A stretch of 64,000 nt of DNA, from contig JAOVVO010000302.1 in assembly GCA_028564675.1 (NCBI GenBank), positions 1 through 64,000 of the forward strand, read 5' to 3'. Positions 13,121 through 25,589 of the stretch are shown here, in pieces. A model generated the notes under the pieces. The model saw only the letters and a list, made by a program, of their open reading frames with translations. It was not told where the DNA came from and made no database searches. The translations under genes and the position numbers were made by a program. The DNA is from Onchocerca lupi. Lineage: Eukaryota > Nematoda > Chromadorea > Rhabditida > Onchocercidae. How positions within the stretch are numbered: the first letter of the stretch is position 1; each line of letters begins with the position of its first letter.

Positions 13121-14746
13121 AGGGAAAAAACGATGGCATATTCTATGCAAAAGGTATGAATATCGATTCTACTGTAAAACGTATGAAACATTATAACTGC
13201 AATCCAGATCTTACCTGGAATTCTAGCGTCGGCATATCAACGAATGCAAAGACCCAATGAGTAAAAGGCTCACGAGTGAGTTTCAATCGAATTTTGCCAG
13301 AAAGACGATTAAGCTAAATACATTTAATAAATTTAAAATCATGGGTAGATTTACAATGTCCATTTTGGATGACGTAAGATATTAGGAAAAAAATACCCAG
13401 AATTATTCTGTAATATTTCCTAACAACCAAATTGATTAAATTAATGAAAACCTTAATCGAAAGCAGCGCAAATCGCCCAAACAGCATACTGACATTAACA
13501 GAACTTCGAAAATCCCCACTGTAATCTACATCGACAAGCAATTTTAATGTCTGGAAAAAAAAATTTTTTCCATCATTTTTACTTCAAAAAATTCGATAAA
13601 TGTAATTACTTCATTTCAGCATTCAGATAATCTGACTTTAATAAATCAACTGCCTCGCATACGAATTTATAATAGCAACTCGTCATTCAAATCAACGTAT
13701 GCATCAACTTTGCATTTAATAACATTTCTCAAAATATTTAATAAAATTTAACAATGAAACTGACATTCAACTTACTTTAAAACTCTCATCTTGTGATAGC
13801 TCATAGTCCTCCACACATACTGATTTGATCACGGGGGATTTGCAACCAATTGATAAGTCCCTAACACGAATATCCTAAAAGGGGAAATCATAGGTTTTAA
13901 GGAGGAAAAAAAAAAGACATTTTCCAGAGGTCACAAGATAGCTTTAATGGTTTGAAAGATTCATCTAGCTGGCATTTCCTCCACATAAATCTATATTTAT
14001 TTTTCCAGATTTCATCACTGAAAAAAAACTTCAAAGTTTTGACAAATCTTTCGTTCATTTAAGATTCTCGAAATCTTCTATATGATTTAAAAAAATGATT
14101 TCTTTGACCATCGAGCAGTTGAGATTGTGGTGGAAAGGCAAAGATAGCATAGTTTTCTGGAGTTACGAAGAAAGGAAGAGGATTAGCAATAAGTAGCAAT
14201 AGGCAAATCTCATGCAGTTGTATTCTCCTAAAAGTCACTTGCAAAGATGAAACAGACCTGTATGAGACGCCCAGCAGTATTTCGAGTAGTAAGATCACTA
14301 AGTTCCAACTGTAGCTTTTTGTGGATCCATCTGTAAGATACAAAAAAACACTGGATTCATTTTAAGAGTTAAATATGATCAACTACCATAAAGAATATGT
14401 TAAAGTACCTTCGTAATCGACGAGAATCCTTGTGTTCTTGAAACAGAAAATGAAGAATAAGACTCAGATTATAGCAAGATTCCCATTCAAAAGTTCGACC
14501 TTCATTCAAGAATTGTTTCAGTTTCTGAAAATCACTTTCTTTAATAACGAAAAGCGATATGCATCATACTATTCCAGCTCAAAAGATGGGAAAGAATAAA
14601 ATTACCTCAGGAAGACGAAGTGGTTGAAATTGCTCAACAAGCGCGGGATGTGAAGAGATTTCACCAAAAGGATTGAATAGTAACACATAAATTACGAAAA
14701 GCATTAAGACTGCGCCAACAATGACTCCCCACAAGAATCCTAACAT
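3065..14746 (-). CDS. pdzd-8: PDZD8: SMP-PDZ-C2-C1 lipid transfer protein of ER contact sites
   Basis: PDZD8 is an ER-anchored tether and lipid carrier at ER contacts with mitochondria and late endosomes. The ATG at 14746 starts a membrane anchor (MLGFLWGVIVGAVLMLFVIY). SMP-domain exons follow: 14415-14525 (EWESCYNLSLILHFLFQEH), about 14260-14330, 13780-13870, 13330-13550, 13215-13310 (EPFTHWVFAFVDMPTLEFQ) and 12840-13010 (WPNYKIRYRPLFP). Then come a C2-like strand exon (12310-12440), PDZ exons (about 10130-10410), low-complexity exons (7770-9720), a second C2 segment (6110-6720, FDERLCYGDILLSFRYF), a C1 zinc finger (5540-5705, CAVCRGKVW...HCTSC...CHNKC) and C-terminal helices (4131-about 4300, 4006-4058, near 3664-3852, 3241-3405, 3065-3163). 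DRLQALAVLMLHY near 3270 matches the conserved end of vertebrate PDZD8. Domain order is complete. The joins around 10450-12300, 4300-5240 and 3405-3664 are unresolved. An upstream in-frame TTG is not used as start. Confidence 0.92.
5540..5705 (-). other. C1 zinc-finger exon of PDZD8
   Basis: This exon carries a phorbol-ester/DAG-type (C1) zinc finger. Read on the minus strand, the Cys/His ligands run CAVC, then a spacer to HCTSC, then CHNKC, then a final Cys in ETVCSQ. The first His ligand is in the upstream exon (DTRHKFETI, about 5780-5885), so the domain is split by one short intron, and the reading frame continues cleanly across it. The donor at its 3' end is GAG followed by GTTAGC. C1 domains bind acidic lipids or diacylglycerol at membranes. 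Confidence 0.85.
10400..10760. repeat. Dispersed repeat, copy A (PDZD8 intron)
   Basis: This intronic segment is recognisably similar to 24800-25190 in the first intron of the sirtuin gene, in the same orientation. Shared blocks, in order, include AACAAACAG/GACAAACAG near the start, a TTTC(G/A)AAAACTAAAAAA block (10521 and 24937), CTCAAT(A/G)A, a TGACTGCA(A/T) block and GTAGAAGCGA-like sequence near the end. The copies are diverged and no open frame survives in either. I take it as an old interspersed element of unknown class. The match was found by eye and its ends are approximate. Confidence 0.5.
13085..13119. repeat. Poly-A tract (35 A)
   Basis: An uninterrupted run of 35 A lies in an intron of PDZD8, on the plus strand, so the minus-strand transcript would carry poly-U. 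It may mark the tail of a retroposed sequence, but I see no recognisable source next to it. Length will be unreliable in the assembly. Confidence 0.9.
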
Positions 14747-17700
14747 ATTGACATTAATGTCACTATCATTACCATACAATATTCATTGAATTCCTTCAGC
14801 TATTTCCGTCTGAAAATGCAGTTATTATCATTAAAATTTACGAGTAAAAGATCTTCATCCTTTAGCATCATGCTATCAAAGCTCGATAATGATTTCTTTT
14901 CTTTTTTTCTATCAGAGATTATGAGCCGGAAGGAATTTCAAAATGTGAAATTACGAAGTTAAACTATCAGCACTTCTAACTAGACGTACACAATAAATTG
15001 TCGTTCACATGGACAGCTCGCATAAATATCTCCTTCTCTCGTCCATTTTGCCTTCAGATTTCATAAAATTCAGAGATTAAAAAAAATTTACCAGCTGAAC
15101 TTTTGCTCCACGCACTTCGTATGCATGCTGTAACAAGGATCACTGTTGGGCGCCTGAATGCTTTCGTGCAATAATCGATCCACTGCAAAATACCAATCGC
15201 ATATTATCCGAATAATATATGACTGTTGTAGGCAAGATTAACTTGTTGAAGACATTCCAGACTACCTCTTGTATCTCCGCTCATCATATCTGTTGTATTA
15301 CTATTACCTTGATGATGTGATATACTGTTCCGTTATTTTGGTTAAACAATATGGAATCAAAGTTAATTAGAATTTTAATTCAGAATACTAGAAGACTTAT
15401 ATATTTATTCATTTAATGTTTCAGGTTATTTACAAATTCCTAAATTTCCATCGATTATTATATCTTCCATCGTTTACTGTTTGCTTAACGAATGAACAGA
15501 CCATATAAGTGGTTTTTGTTATATAAGTTCACATGAGGAAGTGAATATAATTTTCTAACTATAAATTCCCATACTAGCCTAGTATAAACTTTGTTATTTT
15601 AAGAGAACAATGGTCGAGTGTTTCATTGATTAGATAAGTTACAGTTGTCAACTTGTATACAAATATTATCAAACAGATATTGCGAGATAGCTTATGTTCT
15701 TTGTACCAGAATGGTTTGATTTTATCCAAATTCATTATGATTTCATATATCGAGCTTTAATAAGGCATTTTCATCCTTTTAACCACATTTTTATACTTTT
15801 TTTTTTCACTACTTCCGTGCTACGAAGATTAGATTGTTGGCATAATGCTTTCTCAATTCTAATTTCCCATCTTTGAATCTCAGCTCCCTTTCAGTAATCA
15901 CATCCCACTATAAATAATTGAATGAGAGATAATGATCAATTTCGGAGAAAATTTATATTGATGGTGCATAAACACATATTTTAGTGAGATAATTTATTCT
16001 ATGTATGCTTTTTTTAAATGATATAACGAGTATTAAAAATATTAAAACGTAAATAACTTAATTTCAGTTAGGTAAGTAAGATACTTCAGCTCGGAAACAA
16101 CCCTGCCTGAAACACCTGTCTTCAAAATCATAAGTAAATGTGATGGAGGCGGAAGACATATTTTAAGTTGTGGAGAAAAACTGGTTCTTCCTTTTGAGCA
16201 TCTCATTTGCTTTAGTATCTTAATGACTAGGGACGTACAAACATCTTTCTACGAATTGCGGTGACCAGTTTCTCCATAAAATTTTTCTTTTCCTTTTTCC
16301 GCATGTTGCTTTTTGTATTTTGTCGAGATCTTATGTAGCAAACAAAATTTTGCTGTCCTCACTTTATAAAAGAAATGCAGTAATGTAATGTCCAAATCGA
16401 TTCTCCAACATACTGTACTTATACGAACTCGAATTAAATTCTGTAATCAAGAGATTTTCGAATTAGTTTGCTTTCTTGTGATTTTGCCACAATGAAAACG
16501 TACTCGATACGTTTCCTATAATGTGCTGGAGCGATAATAGTACTGTCCATCATTGTGATCTTGAGAGTTAAAGTCAAAAGAATTCTCTTTAAAAAACTGT
16601 TGTTTTGGTAATTATAAGCAGATCACATGGAACTACTGAATATGAATGAGAACATTTCAGACAGTGCAAATTTCCACAGTTAACATTCAATGGGATTTGT
16701 GAATGAAATTCCATTTTCTTCGACTGAATTCAATAGGGATAGTTCACGTCTTCAGTCTACAAGAAGTATGGCAGCTAGTGATATCTGTGGGATTAGACAC
16801 ATGTTACAGAAAAGTAATGCAACGAATAGAACTACTAAGATATTAAAATGAAATCCTTAGTCATATGATGGACAAGTGGATTTAACAAAGTTTTATAGAA
16901 AAAACGAACTCAGATTTTACTCTGTGCTCATTTCGGACTTCACACTTATTACTTCACTTAATGCTTTAAATATTTGTAGTTTTCTTGTGCAATAACCGTT
17001 AAGGTTATCATACAAATTGATAATAACTTCGAGAAGCTACAACTTTCCTAAGAATCGATGACTTGTTTAGATGTAAGAGATCTCGTTGTAGGTACTACTT
17101 ATCTCGGGTAATAAAACGGCAATACTCCAGCCCTACTACAAGTTGGTGAAGTATTGATACAAAACAGAAGCTGAACAGTGACACTCCTGGTTTTCCGCAT
17201 AGAGTGATAACAGACAGATAAGACTGAAATAGGAAGAATACAGTATCTCTTATACAGCTTTTATTCTTTGCAAGAAAATGCGAAAGAACACACAAAATTA
17301 CAATGACCCCAACCGTATGAAAAATCAGTGAAGTCGTCATCGTTAAAACAGATGCAGTGTTGTTGAAATGAAGCATAAAATACAATCAGCGGTAGCATAA
17401 ACCTCTGCTCCGCACTTCTTGTTTTTGCCTGTTATATAGCAGTTATTTGAGACAAGAAGAGTTATGTCCCACTTAACCCGGTAAAACTATATCCAAAAAT
17501 ATCCCAGCAATTCGTTTGAATTTCACCATCATACAAGAAAGTTGGTTCCGTTGGTTCCAAACTTTATGAAACTTTACTTGTCCACTGGACTTACAGTTCC
17601 TCAATTTTTAACATGGACCCTATGTTCCGTTCATGGAGAACTGGGTAAAAACTTCCTAATATATGGTTATATATATCATATCAAGAATATCGAAATATTA

Positions 17701-19664
17701 AATCAGACGTTATTTTCAGATACTTCACTTTTTTAATTTAATCGAAGTTAAAAAATATACAATAAACAATATTAGCAATTTATCAAGTATCCAATTTATA
17801 AAGAATAATTTTTAATAATGAAGTCCACACCACTACAAATAAATAAATTGAAGGAAAACTAGAAAACTGATAAACTGACGAGAAGCTTAAGACAAAGAAA
17901 TAATTAATCTAAATGGACAACATGAAATGAGGAATTCAGTTAATTTAAAAAGTTTGTCCCCAGAACATAAAAAGTTTATCCAGGAAAACCTGAAGGTAAG
18001 CAAATATTCTGACTCCACAAAATGCACTTTCTTCACATATAATGCACAAAAAGTTTGTACTATACAATTCCAGATATCAAAAACTACAGTCCGACCATAC
18101 TTTTTGATATCGGACAGCTGCAAAAAGAACGAAAAATGCATAAATTATGGCCAGTAGAGAACCAAAACACGAATCATCTCCCGACATCCTCAAGAGAGTT
18201 CAAAAAATAAAATGTTCTATCTGTTGCACTAAATATGCCTGAATCTGCCTATTCAGTCAAAATATTCAGCAACTTTGAGATTTCAATTCAAAAAGTATCG
18301 ACTGAGGATGTTGCATTCCATATATTCGCTCCCAAAGCATTAATTAAGCATGAAGTACAAACACTCTCTTTACTCAATAAAGAACTATTTTTCTTTACTG
18401 CTGCTCCATGTTGAATATCCTCAGTAAATTCTCAAACGCTGCAACTGTATGCATCAGGTCATTTCTCTAACCTCCACTTTCACAATATAATATTTAAATA
18501 ATATCAAAATCATCAATAAATTTGAAGTTTAAATGAGCGCAAAAGAAATGTTTAATTCTGCACACCGTGTTCCATAATGTCATCAAAGGGTGACAACGCT
18601 GCAATTTCTCGAAAAAACAAGAACTCTATCGAGAAGAATAACATCCCTATTCATAGAAGTATGCTGTAAAGAAAAATACATTTAATTTACAAGCCACCAT
18701 TCTTTGCCAGCTCATTCATTAAGAAATCCATATAAACGAAAAGCTATGAAATGACCAGAGATAATGACCAATAAATAAACATATAACAGATTCGAGAGCT
18801 GTTATCGAGAAAAAGTTTCTTAAAACAACTAAGCTAATAACAATGATAATACTCCTTTCCAGAATGAGCATCATACTACCTTTGAAAATGACGATTTACT
18901 CTGAATTTACTAGTCACAGCTAGTAGCAAACTTTCATTTCCTCGATCAAATGCTTTTAGAACAAAACATACACTGTACATGTTCAGTAGTCATAACGACA
19001 TGGTGGTGATAAACAATTATGAACAATAAGCAATCATGAATTGCAAGAAAAAAAATTTAGCTTCATAAACAAAGTGCACCTGATAAAAATGCTTGTTTAG
19101 CAAGCAAATAACAATACGAAATGCATTGCTTGGAACGGATCCCAGCAAGGTAATGTATTTTTAAGTAATGCTTATTTTCTACTATTAAAAATTTTTAAGT
19201 CTTCATCTTTGCTACGTAAAAATGTTCGGCTAACTCATAAATAGAGCAATCTACATAATAATAGATTTTAATCTTATGAGAACAACTAAATAATGAATAT
19301 AGTTTGCAAATTTGACTCGTTTACATGAAGACATTAGATGAAAGCGGAAATGCTCCAGCTAAATATATCAGGAATAACACAGTTTCGATGAGCATGAATA
19401 ACATATACAAAGAAAGCATTTGTGTTCTGTGCTTTTTTTTGTGAAAAAATACATCAGTTTCTTTTAAAATCACTTCCAAAATATTGAAAAATAAAAAATT
19501 CTCGAGTGAATATCCAGCACTTTAAATTATTCGAAGACCATTGAAGCCTTCGACATAATTATCGAGAGAGAAAAAAAGATAAAAAAAAGCACAGAGAGAG
19601 AAAATAAAAACTTATGAACAATTCATACCAAGAAACAAATATGGAGAGAAATATAGCTACAAAA
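14747..19664. other. Gene-poor spacer between PDZD8 and sir-2.1
   Basis: Nearly 5 kb with no gene I can support. The left part should contain the PDZD8 promoter and the right end the sir-2.1 3' UTR. Two weak candidates exist. A minus-strand frame at 17095-17373 encodes about 93 residues with a hydrophobic stretch (SLIFHTVGVIVILCVLSHF). A plus-strand exon-like segment at about 17930-17995 ends in a perfect donor (AAG followed by GTAAGC) and reads LSPEHKKFIQENLK. Neither has partner exons that I can join or a family I recognise. Confidence 0.5.
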
Positions 19665-22600
19665 TTATAAAACTAAGTGATTACAACTATTAGTCCTGAT
19701 CAAACCATGCGTAGTTTCCTCTTCTGTTTGCACAGTGATTGTTTTCAAGAAAGGTTCCAATCTTGCGCTTAATCTGTTTCCTGTGCATGAACTTTCAATA
19801 CTATATTTAGTTTCCAAATCCATTCTTGGAGGGCAAGAGCTGGATCTTTCATCACTCTCACTATCAGCTCTTGTATGAAGAGAAGATTCTTCTAAAGACA
19901 TTGTTCTAACACCAATATTACAATAAATTTCTTCCTGATTTGTTTCACTTTCATCGGATTCCGAACTACTTGACGCAGGTGAACTGTGATAGTGCTCCGA
20001 AAGCTGACGAAATATATCGTCATCTTTATCGTAATACATTTCTGCACCAGGGAATATGTTTTTGTTCGGTACTATCTAAAAAAGCCAATATGCAATAATA
20101 TAGTGAGAACAAACATTCTCGTAGATGAATAGCATTATTAATATCATGTCTGTCTCGGCATTAATTCAGTTTATTCACACGAAACAAAAAAAAAGAAGAT
20201 TTTGGCATTAACAAAATGCTGGAATACTTCTATTTTTTCTCTTTAAATTACCTGCTTGACATATTTATTTTGCACTTCTTGTCGGAAAACCGAGATATTC
20301 TTTTAACGCAAATACGATGAATCAATCAAAGTAATTTATATTATAAAAAGTCTTGGGAAATCGATTTAAACTTTAAAATATAAATTTCAAAAAAAAAAAA
20401 AAAAAAAAGATTCTCAAAGAAATACATCATTAATCAGATCTTACATTTTTATCATACGAAATTCTCAAATCAATCACTAAGCAAATCTTACATCTTGATC
20501 ATATAAGATCTCGAAATAACTCTAAACAAATAAATCACCTTTCTACATCCCATTTTGAGATCATATGGATTATCTAATAATTATAAATTTCTTAATTAAG
20601 CTCTTGTTTTCTCAACTTCCGGTTAGATTGTAAAATGCTTAAAATTAAGCGTCTTACCATCAGATAACCAAATTCTTAATCTCTGAACTTCGGTACTGAT
20701 GAAAACTGTCTAAATTATTATAAAAATCCCCGACTATAGAAATGGTCAGTATCAATTTAGTTTAGTTTGAACTCGAGTCTGCCTCAGAATTAATCAAAAG
20801 AAGAAATCTTCCAGCCCCAATAAAATCTCTCGAAGGCTTTAAATGAAACCCGATCAACCAATAAAAACCCAATAAATTTCCTTACTGTCTATAAAACAAA
20901 AAACACCTAAGCTATCGATCCTATCTCCGATATTGATCGATAAATTGTATTGTAACGCAGTTGTGAAAATAAGCTACGTCATAACAAAGCTTTTATCAAA
21001 CAACAAATTCGTCTGTGCAATCAATCAGTCTCCAATTTCTCTAATCAAAAAATTTTCACGACATTTATACCGAAAATCTGTAGATTTCTCATACCAACCA
21101 AAACCTGGGGTTACGGTTTTTATTACAATTAGTTTTGAAACCAAGAAATAAGTTCGCAATAAATAGAAATCTCAGCTTCCTGATTTTCCCATTTTTAAAT
21201 CAAATTATCTACAAAAAGACTAATATTACTTACAAAGACAGAATACACAAAAACAATAGGTCTAAAAAAACTAAGCATAATGAAATAAAGTACTCACAAA
21301 AAGATAACCATCAATAGGAAGTTTCGCTTCCACGCTAACATAACGTGCATCCCACATGGAAGGCATTCCTTCTTTCAGTCGTGCTCGTTTAATTGCTGGC
21401 TGATCCAATAATTCCTGAAATGAGTTACAGCATTAAAATAAAATAAAAAAGTAAAAAATACGGTCCTTATGATTCGCGACATTTTTTGAAGTTGAAAAAC
21501 GACTGAATTAAGCTCTGTCTGTCTGAAAACCCACATACATGATTTCTAATGAATAAAGAACCAAATTCAATACGATGCAACAGAAACTTCAGACTATAAC
21601 AGAGGACATAACCTTGAACTGCATTTCGTTGATGACCTTCCGAAGAATTGGTTTCTCGTAAATTTTTTCGATTGCAGCAGAATCGCTGCAGTTTGTTTTC
21701 GAGCGACCTCAAAAAGAGTTCTTTCTTGAGGATCTTGCTACACGAACGATTCACCTAAAAAGCTATATAACAGATTTAAATTTTACCTTTTCTGAAAATA
21801 TCGGTATAAGGAGGACCCAAAACCAAAGCTAATTGAGCCACAATATCGTCACAATCACCCAGCAACTCGATATCAGTGGCATAATGAGGTAAAGATTCAC
21901 GGTTGATGAGTATCTGTGGTACTTCGGGATTAACACTGTACGGTAAGAGTGCAACTGGTTGTACTTTCAAAGATGAACCGATAACTACAACCAAATCGAC
22001 CTGAAAAGAAAACCAAGCCTTCATAATATTCTCTGAAAACACTTAACAAAAGCTCAGCAACAGTTAAACATCTCCAATAATGTGTGAACATTACAACTGA
22101 CTGGAAAAAAAAATTTATAGAATTTTCCTTTAAATACACTGGTCTACCATCAACTTTTTCTAAAAAGATTTAGAGAACTACAATAAACTACATACTCTTT
22201 CTCTGTCCTCGGCCATTTTTTCGTGAAAATCATCCGAGAGATCTTCACCGAAAAAAACTATGTCAGGTTTCATGACTCCTTCCGGCTGGCTGCACACTCG
22301 ACACATCGCAACACGCTGTGAAAAGAATTCTATTACCATGGGTTGTATTTAAATGTATTATTAAAATCACAATAAAAAAAAGAGAAAAACATTTCTCTTC
22401 ATAAAGCTATATATTTTAACTACAACTCGTTTTTATATCTTCATCAAAATGAAATTTTAACCAATAAAAAGAATGCAACAAACGATTTTAAAAAATTAAG
22501 GGTGCAAAGAAAAGTTCCACTGAAAGATACCCCAGAGTCGATATCTTCCCGAATGGCTTCGCTATCGACCTTTAAACCACAGTTCCGACAAGTCGCCGTT

Positions 22601-25589
22601 GCGAATGAACCTAAAGAAGAAAGGAAAAAATATAAAGAAACAATAAGAGAATTAAAAACTGAGATAGTTTCAATGATGAAAAGTTCAATGATCGATTATT
22701 AAAATAAACGATTGGCAGTACTTTCTAAGCAAAATGTAAAACAGTTATCTTTGACAGGACTTGAAGGTGCTATCAAATTACAAATTTATAAGAGAAACTC
22801 CGAACAGTTTTCATGATAAAGTCCACCCATCATTTGCAACCTACAATGATGCTCACAAGCATTATTGCTTACAATAAAAGAAAAATACCATGGCACTGTA
22901 CAATGCGTTTGATTCCGGCCACCTGTTCCAAAGTATCAATATTTTGAGTGTAATTTCTCAGCAATTTCCCACTGTCTTCGAGTGCCTTGATGAAGTAATG
23001 GCATATCGAAGCTTCATAGCGACCAGGGAATAATTCCTTGAATATGATTCATTCAATCAATGTTCAAATCTCTTGAGAGGATATAAGACCGACGCTGTGA
23101 AACCGAATTCGAGGATAAAAACTGAAGCATCACATAAATTTTACGGGTTACCCAATAGGTACGAAAACAATAAAGACTAAATGAAAGAAGGATAATACCC
23201 TAGCAAATTCGAAAAATGGTTTCGGGTTTTTAGTGAAGTAATTGATATCAAACATAGCAGTTGGATCTGGAAGATCTGGGTATTCGATGTGAAGTCGAGC
23301 GTATACGCCATTTTTGCTGCGGAAGTCTGGTATGCCACAAGAAACAGAAACACCAGCACCTGTCAAAACTAAAATGCGACTGCACCTGGAAACAGCAAAA
23401 AAACTTTTATAGTGATGAAATAATTTTAAAGAGAGTAATTGGTTCATTTTCATAAAAGTTATTGTATGACAAATAACCTTTTAAAAAGTTCAACTGCATC
23501 ATCAAATGAATTGAATTCAGGTAATTTTGTGCGTCTGGGACGTTCACTGTATAAAATCTTTCGAATGATTCGATATAAATCTTGCTCAGAAAGATTATCT
23601 GGTAGATCAACATGCGGCAGTAGGCAACGGACAACATCTCTAGCCGACTCACCTAAAGCAAATTTGTGTAGTTGTATTTTATAAATTTATAAGGAAATGT
23701 CAAACTAAGCTAAGCAATAAACATTAAGGACATTTTCTACCATAGCAGACTATAAATATGAAAGCGAAAATTCTATAGCAAAAAATGCATTATCCAGTAG
23801 TACTTATATAACCGTTTGCAACAATTAACAACAATGCTGCATCTTGAGAGCAATACTCGCCATGAACCAAATAATTTCATTCATTTTTTTTCGTAAAAAT
23901 AATCTACGTCAAAGTGCCCAGACAGTTTTAATGTAAATAAAAAGGCTTTAAATGAAACAAGCAAAAGATAGCGAGAAATGGATTTGAGAGCGAGTTGATT
24001 ATTGAATAATGCAACATTCAACTAGAGCAATTTTAAAAAAAGGAATGCATTATCATATGCTGTACGGAAAAATTCACATCAGAGATGATAAAGAGAAGAA
24101 TTTCAAAATTATATTTACCATAAAATTATTTACATGAAGTAATTATAAACAACGAATAAAAAATGAGAAGTGTACTTCTTGAATTTGACTACATCAGGTT
24201 TAATGCTTAGTACAGACCAAAACAAGACATTACAAAAAAAAAAAAAAATTGACCTCCAAGCAGATTAAGTTTCATGTAATAGAAAAAGTTTGCCAATGCA
24301 ATGTAAAACTTTAACAAGTTCAATTGACTTAGACGATGAGTTCGAATTGTCGCATGAAGAAATGGATGCCATTTCCGCATCATATCTTTCTAAACAATAA
24401 CCGCATTTTTTATTCGTCATTGCTTAATTCAATAAATGAGCTACATGTTGAACCATTCTGCCATAGGAATAGAAATAAAAAAGACTGGAGGAATATCCGT
24501 TAAGAAGAGAATTACACATCATGGATATATCCTTCTACAAACAATACGTCGAATGGAATTAGCAAATGCCAAAAGACTGTATTTTGAATGAAATTGGTTA
24601 CAATATTTCAATTCGCAACTATTTGCTATTTATATTTCTATTTTTCCCAATGTAATAAGAAAAAATCGCAACTCCGAGTAGATTTATTATTCACAGCAGA
24701 AAAGCATGAATATAACCTGTACTATACATATTCGTTAAATATAAGATGCTTAATTCAACAGAGTATTAGAAAAGTTAAGCTGAAATATCAGTAAGAAAGC
24801 TGAATATAACTACTGAAGATTCCTCAAGTAAACTGAGCAATGTAAGGAATAACAAACAGAAACGGAGGAATGAGCTACATCCAAATCAAGTACCACGTTG
24901 AATGCAGCATTATTTGAAATTTACTGAGAAGGCTTTCAAAAACTAAAAAACCACTTTGGCCCTCAATGAGGATAATATTGTGCTAAGCACTAAAAATGTT
25001 TTTTGCAAGCATTTCTTTAAAAAAAAATTTATTTTTATAAATTTAAGAAATTCAACAAAAATTAAGTAAAAGAACACAGTATGACTGCAAAAATACGAAA
25101 ATATCTATATGAAAGTATTCCTATATGAACGAATGGAAGTTGTAGAAGCGACATACAAAAGGGTAATTAACATAAAAATTCTGATAAAACATAGAGCTAA
25201 AAAGAAAGATCCATACAAAGACATATTCATTTTTAAATAAGTAACTCTGTTTTCAAAGATACACAAAAAGAACTATTTAAAAAGGAACAAATTTATTTAA
25301 TGATTCAAATTGCCGAATGTCCCCACGAACAGAAACGTTGGAAAAGTGAGAAAAAATAGGTTAAAAACGAACAAAATTAAATAAGTAACTCACCTTCGCT
25401 AGCTATTTGGTCGACAGCAGGAGAATCACCAGAATCTGTATTTGTTAACTCCTGATTTACTTCAACATGAATAGCAGAACTGCCTATGGATGAGGGATTT
25501 GTAACGGAATTGATATGTGTATCATTTTCGGTTCTCATATTGCCATCTAATATAATGTTTTCACCTGAATAAATTTTCATGACACTCAT
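19665..25589 (-). CDS. sir-2.1: SIRT1-type NAD-dependent protein deacetylase
   Basis: This class I sirtuin removes acetyl groups from lysines of histones and transcription factors, using NAD, mainly in the nucleus. The ATG at 25589 (MSVMKIYSGENI) opens an acidic N-terminal exon (25394-25589) that joins in phase to 23652. Core exons follow: about 23200-23385 (LVLTGAGVSVSCGIPDFRS, the NAD-binding motif), 22885-23032 (TQNIDTLEQVAG and catalytic His in QCHG), about 22500-22612 and 22200-22315 (Cys pairs of the zinc module, CRNC and CRVC), and 21776-22000 (VVIGSSLKVQPVALLPY). The C-terminal part at about 21303-21420 and 19665-20040 contains NKNIFPGAEMYYDKDDDIF, matching the ESA segment that stabilises SIRT1 activity, then a Ser-rich acidic tail. 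All core catalytic motifs are present, so it should be active. An extra upstream N-terminal exon cannot be excluded. Confidence 0.95.
24800..25190. repeat. Dispersed repeat, copy B (sir-2.1 intron 1)
   Basis: This is the partner of the segment at 10400-10760, lying in the 1.7-kb first intron of the sirtuin gene. The copies share a colinear series of short blocks over about 350 bp but have many substitutions and small gaps. The reading frames are full of stops. Class unknown; ends approximate. Confidence 0.5.

Noticed and set aside
17095..17385. Hydrophobic 93-residue minus-strand frame
   Set aside because: Hydrophobic frames arise easily in T-rich sequence. No partner exons, no receptor-family motifs and no conservation evidence.
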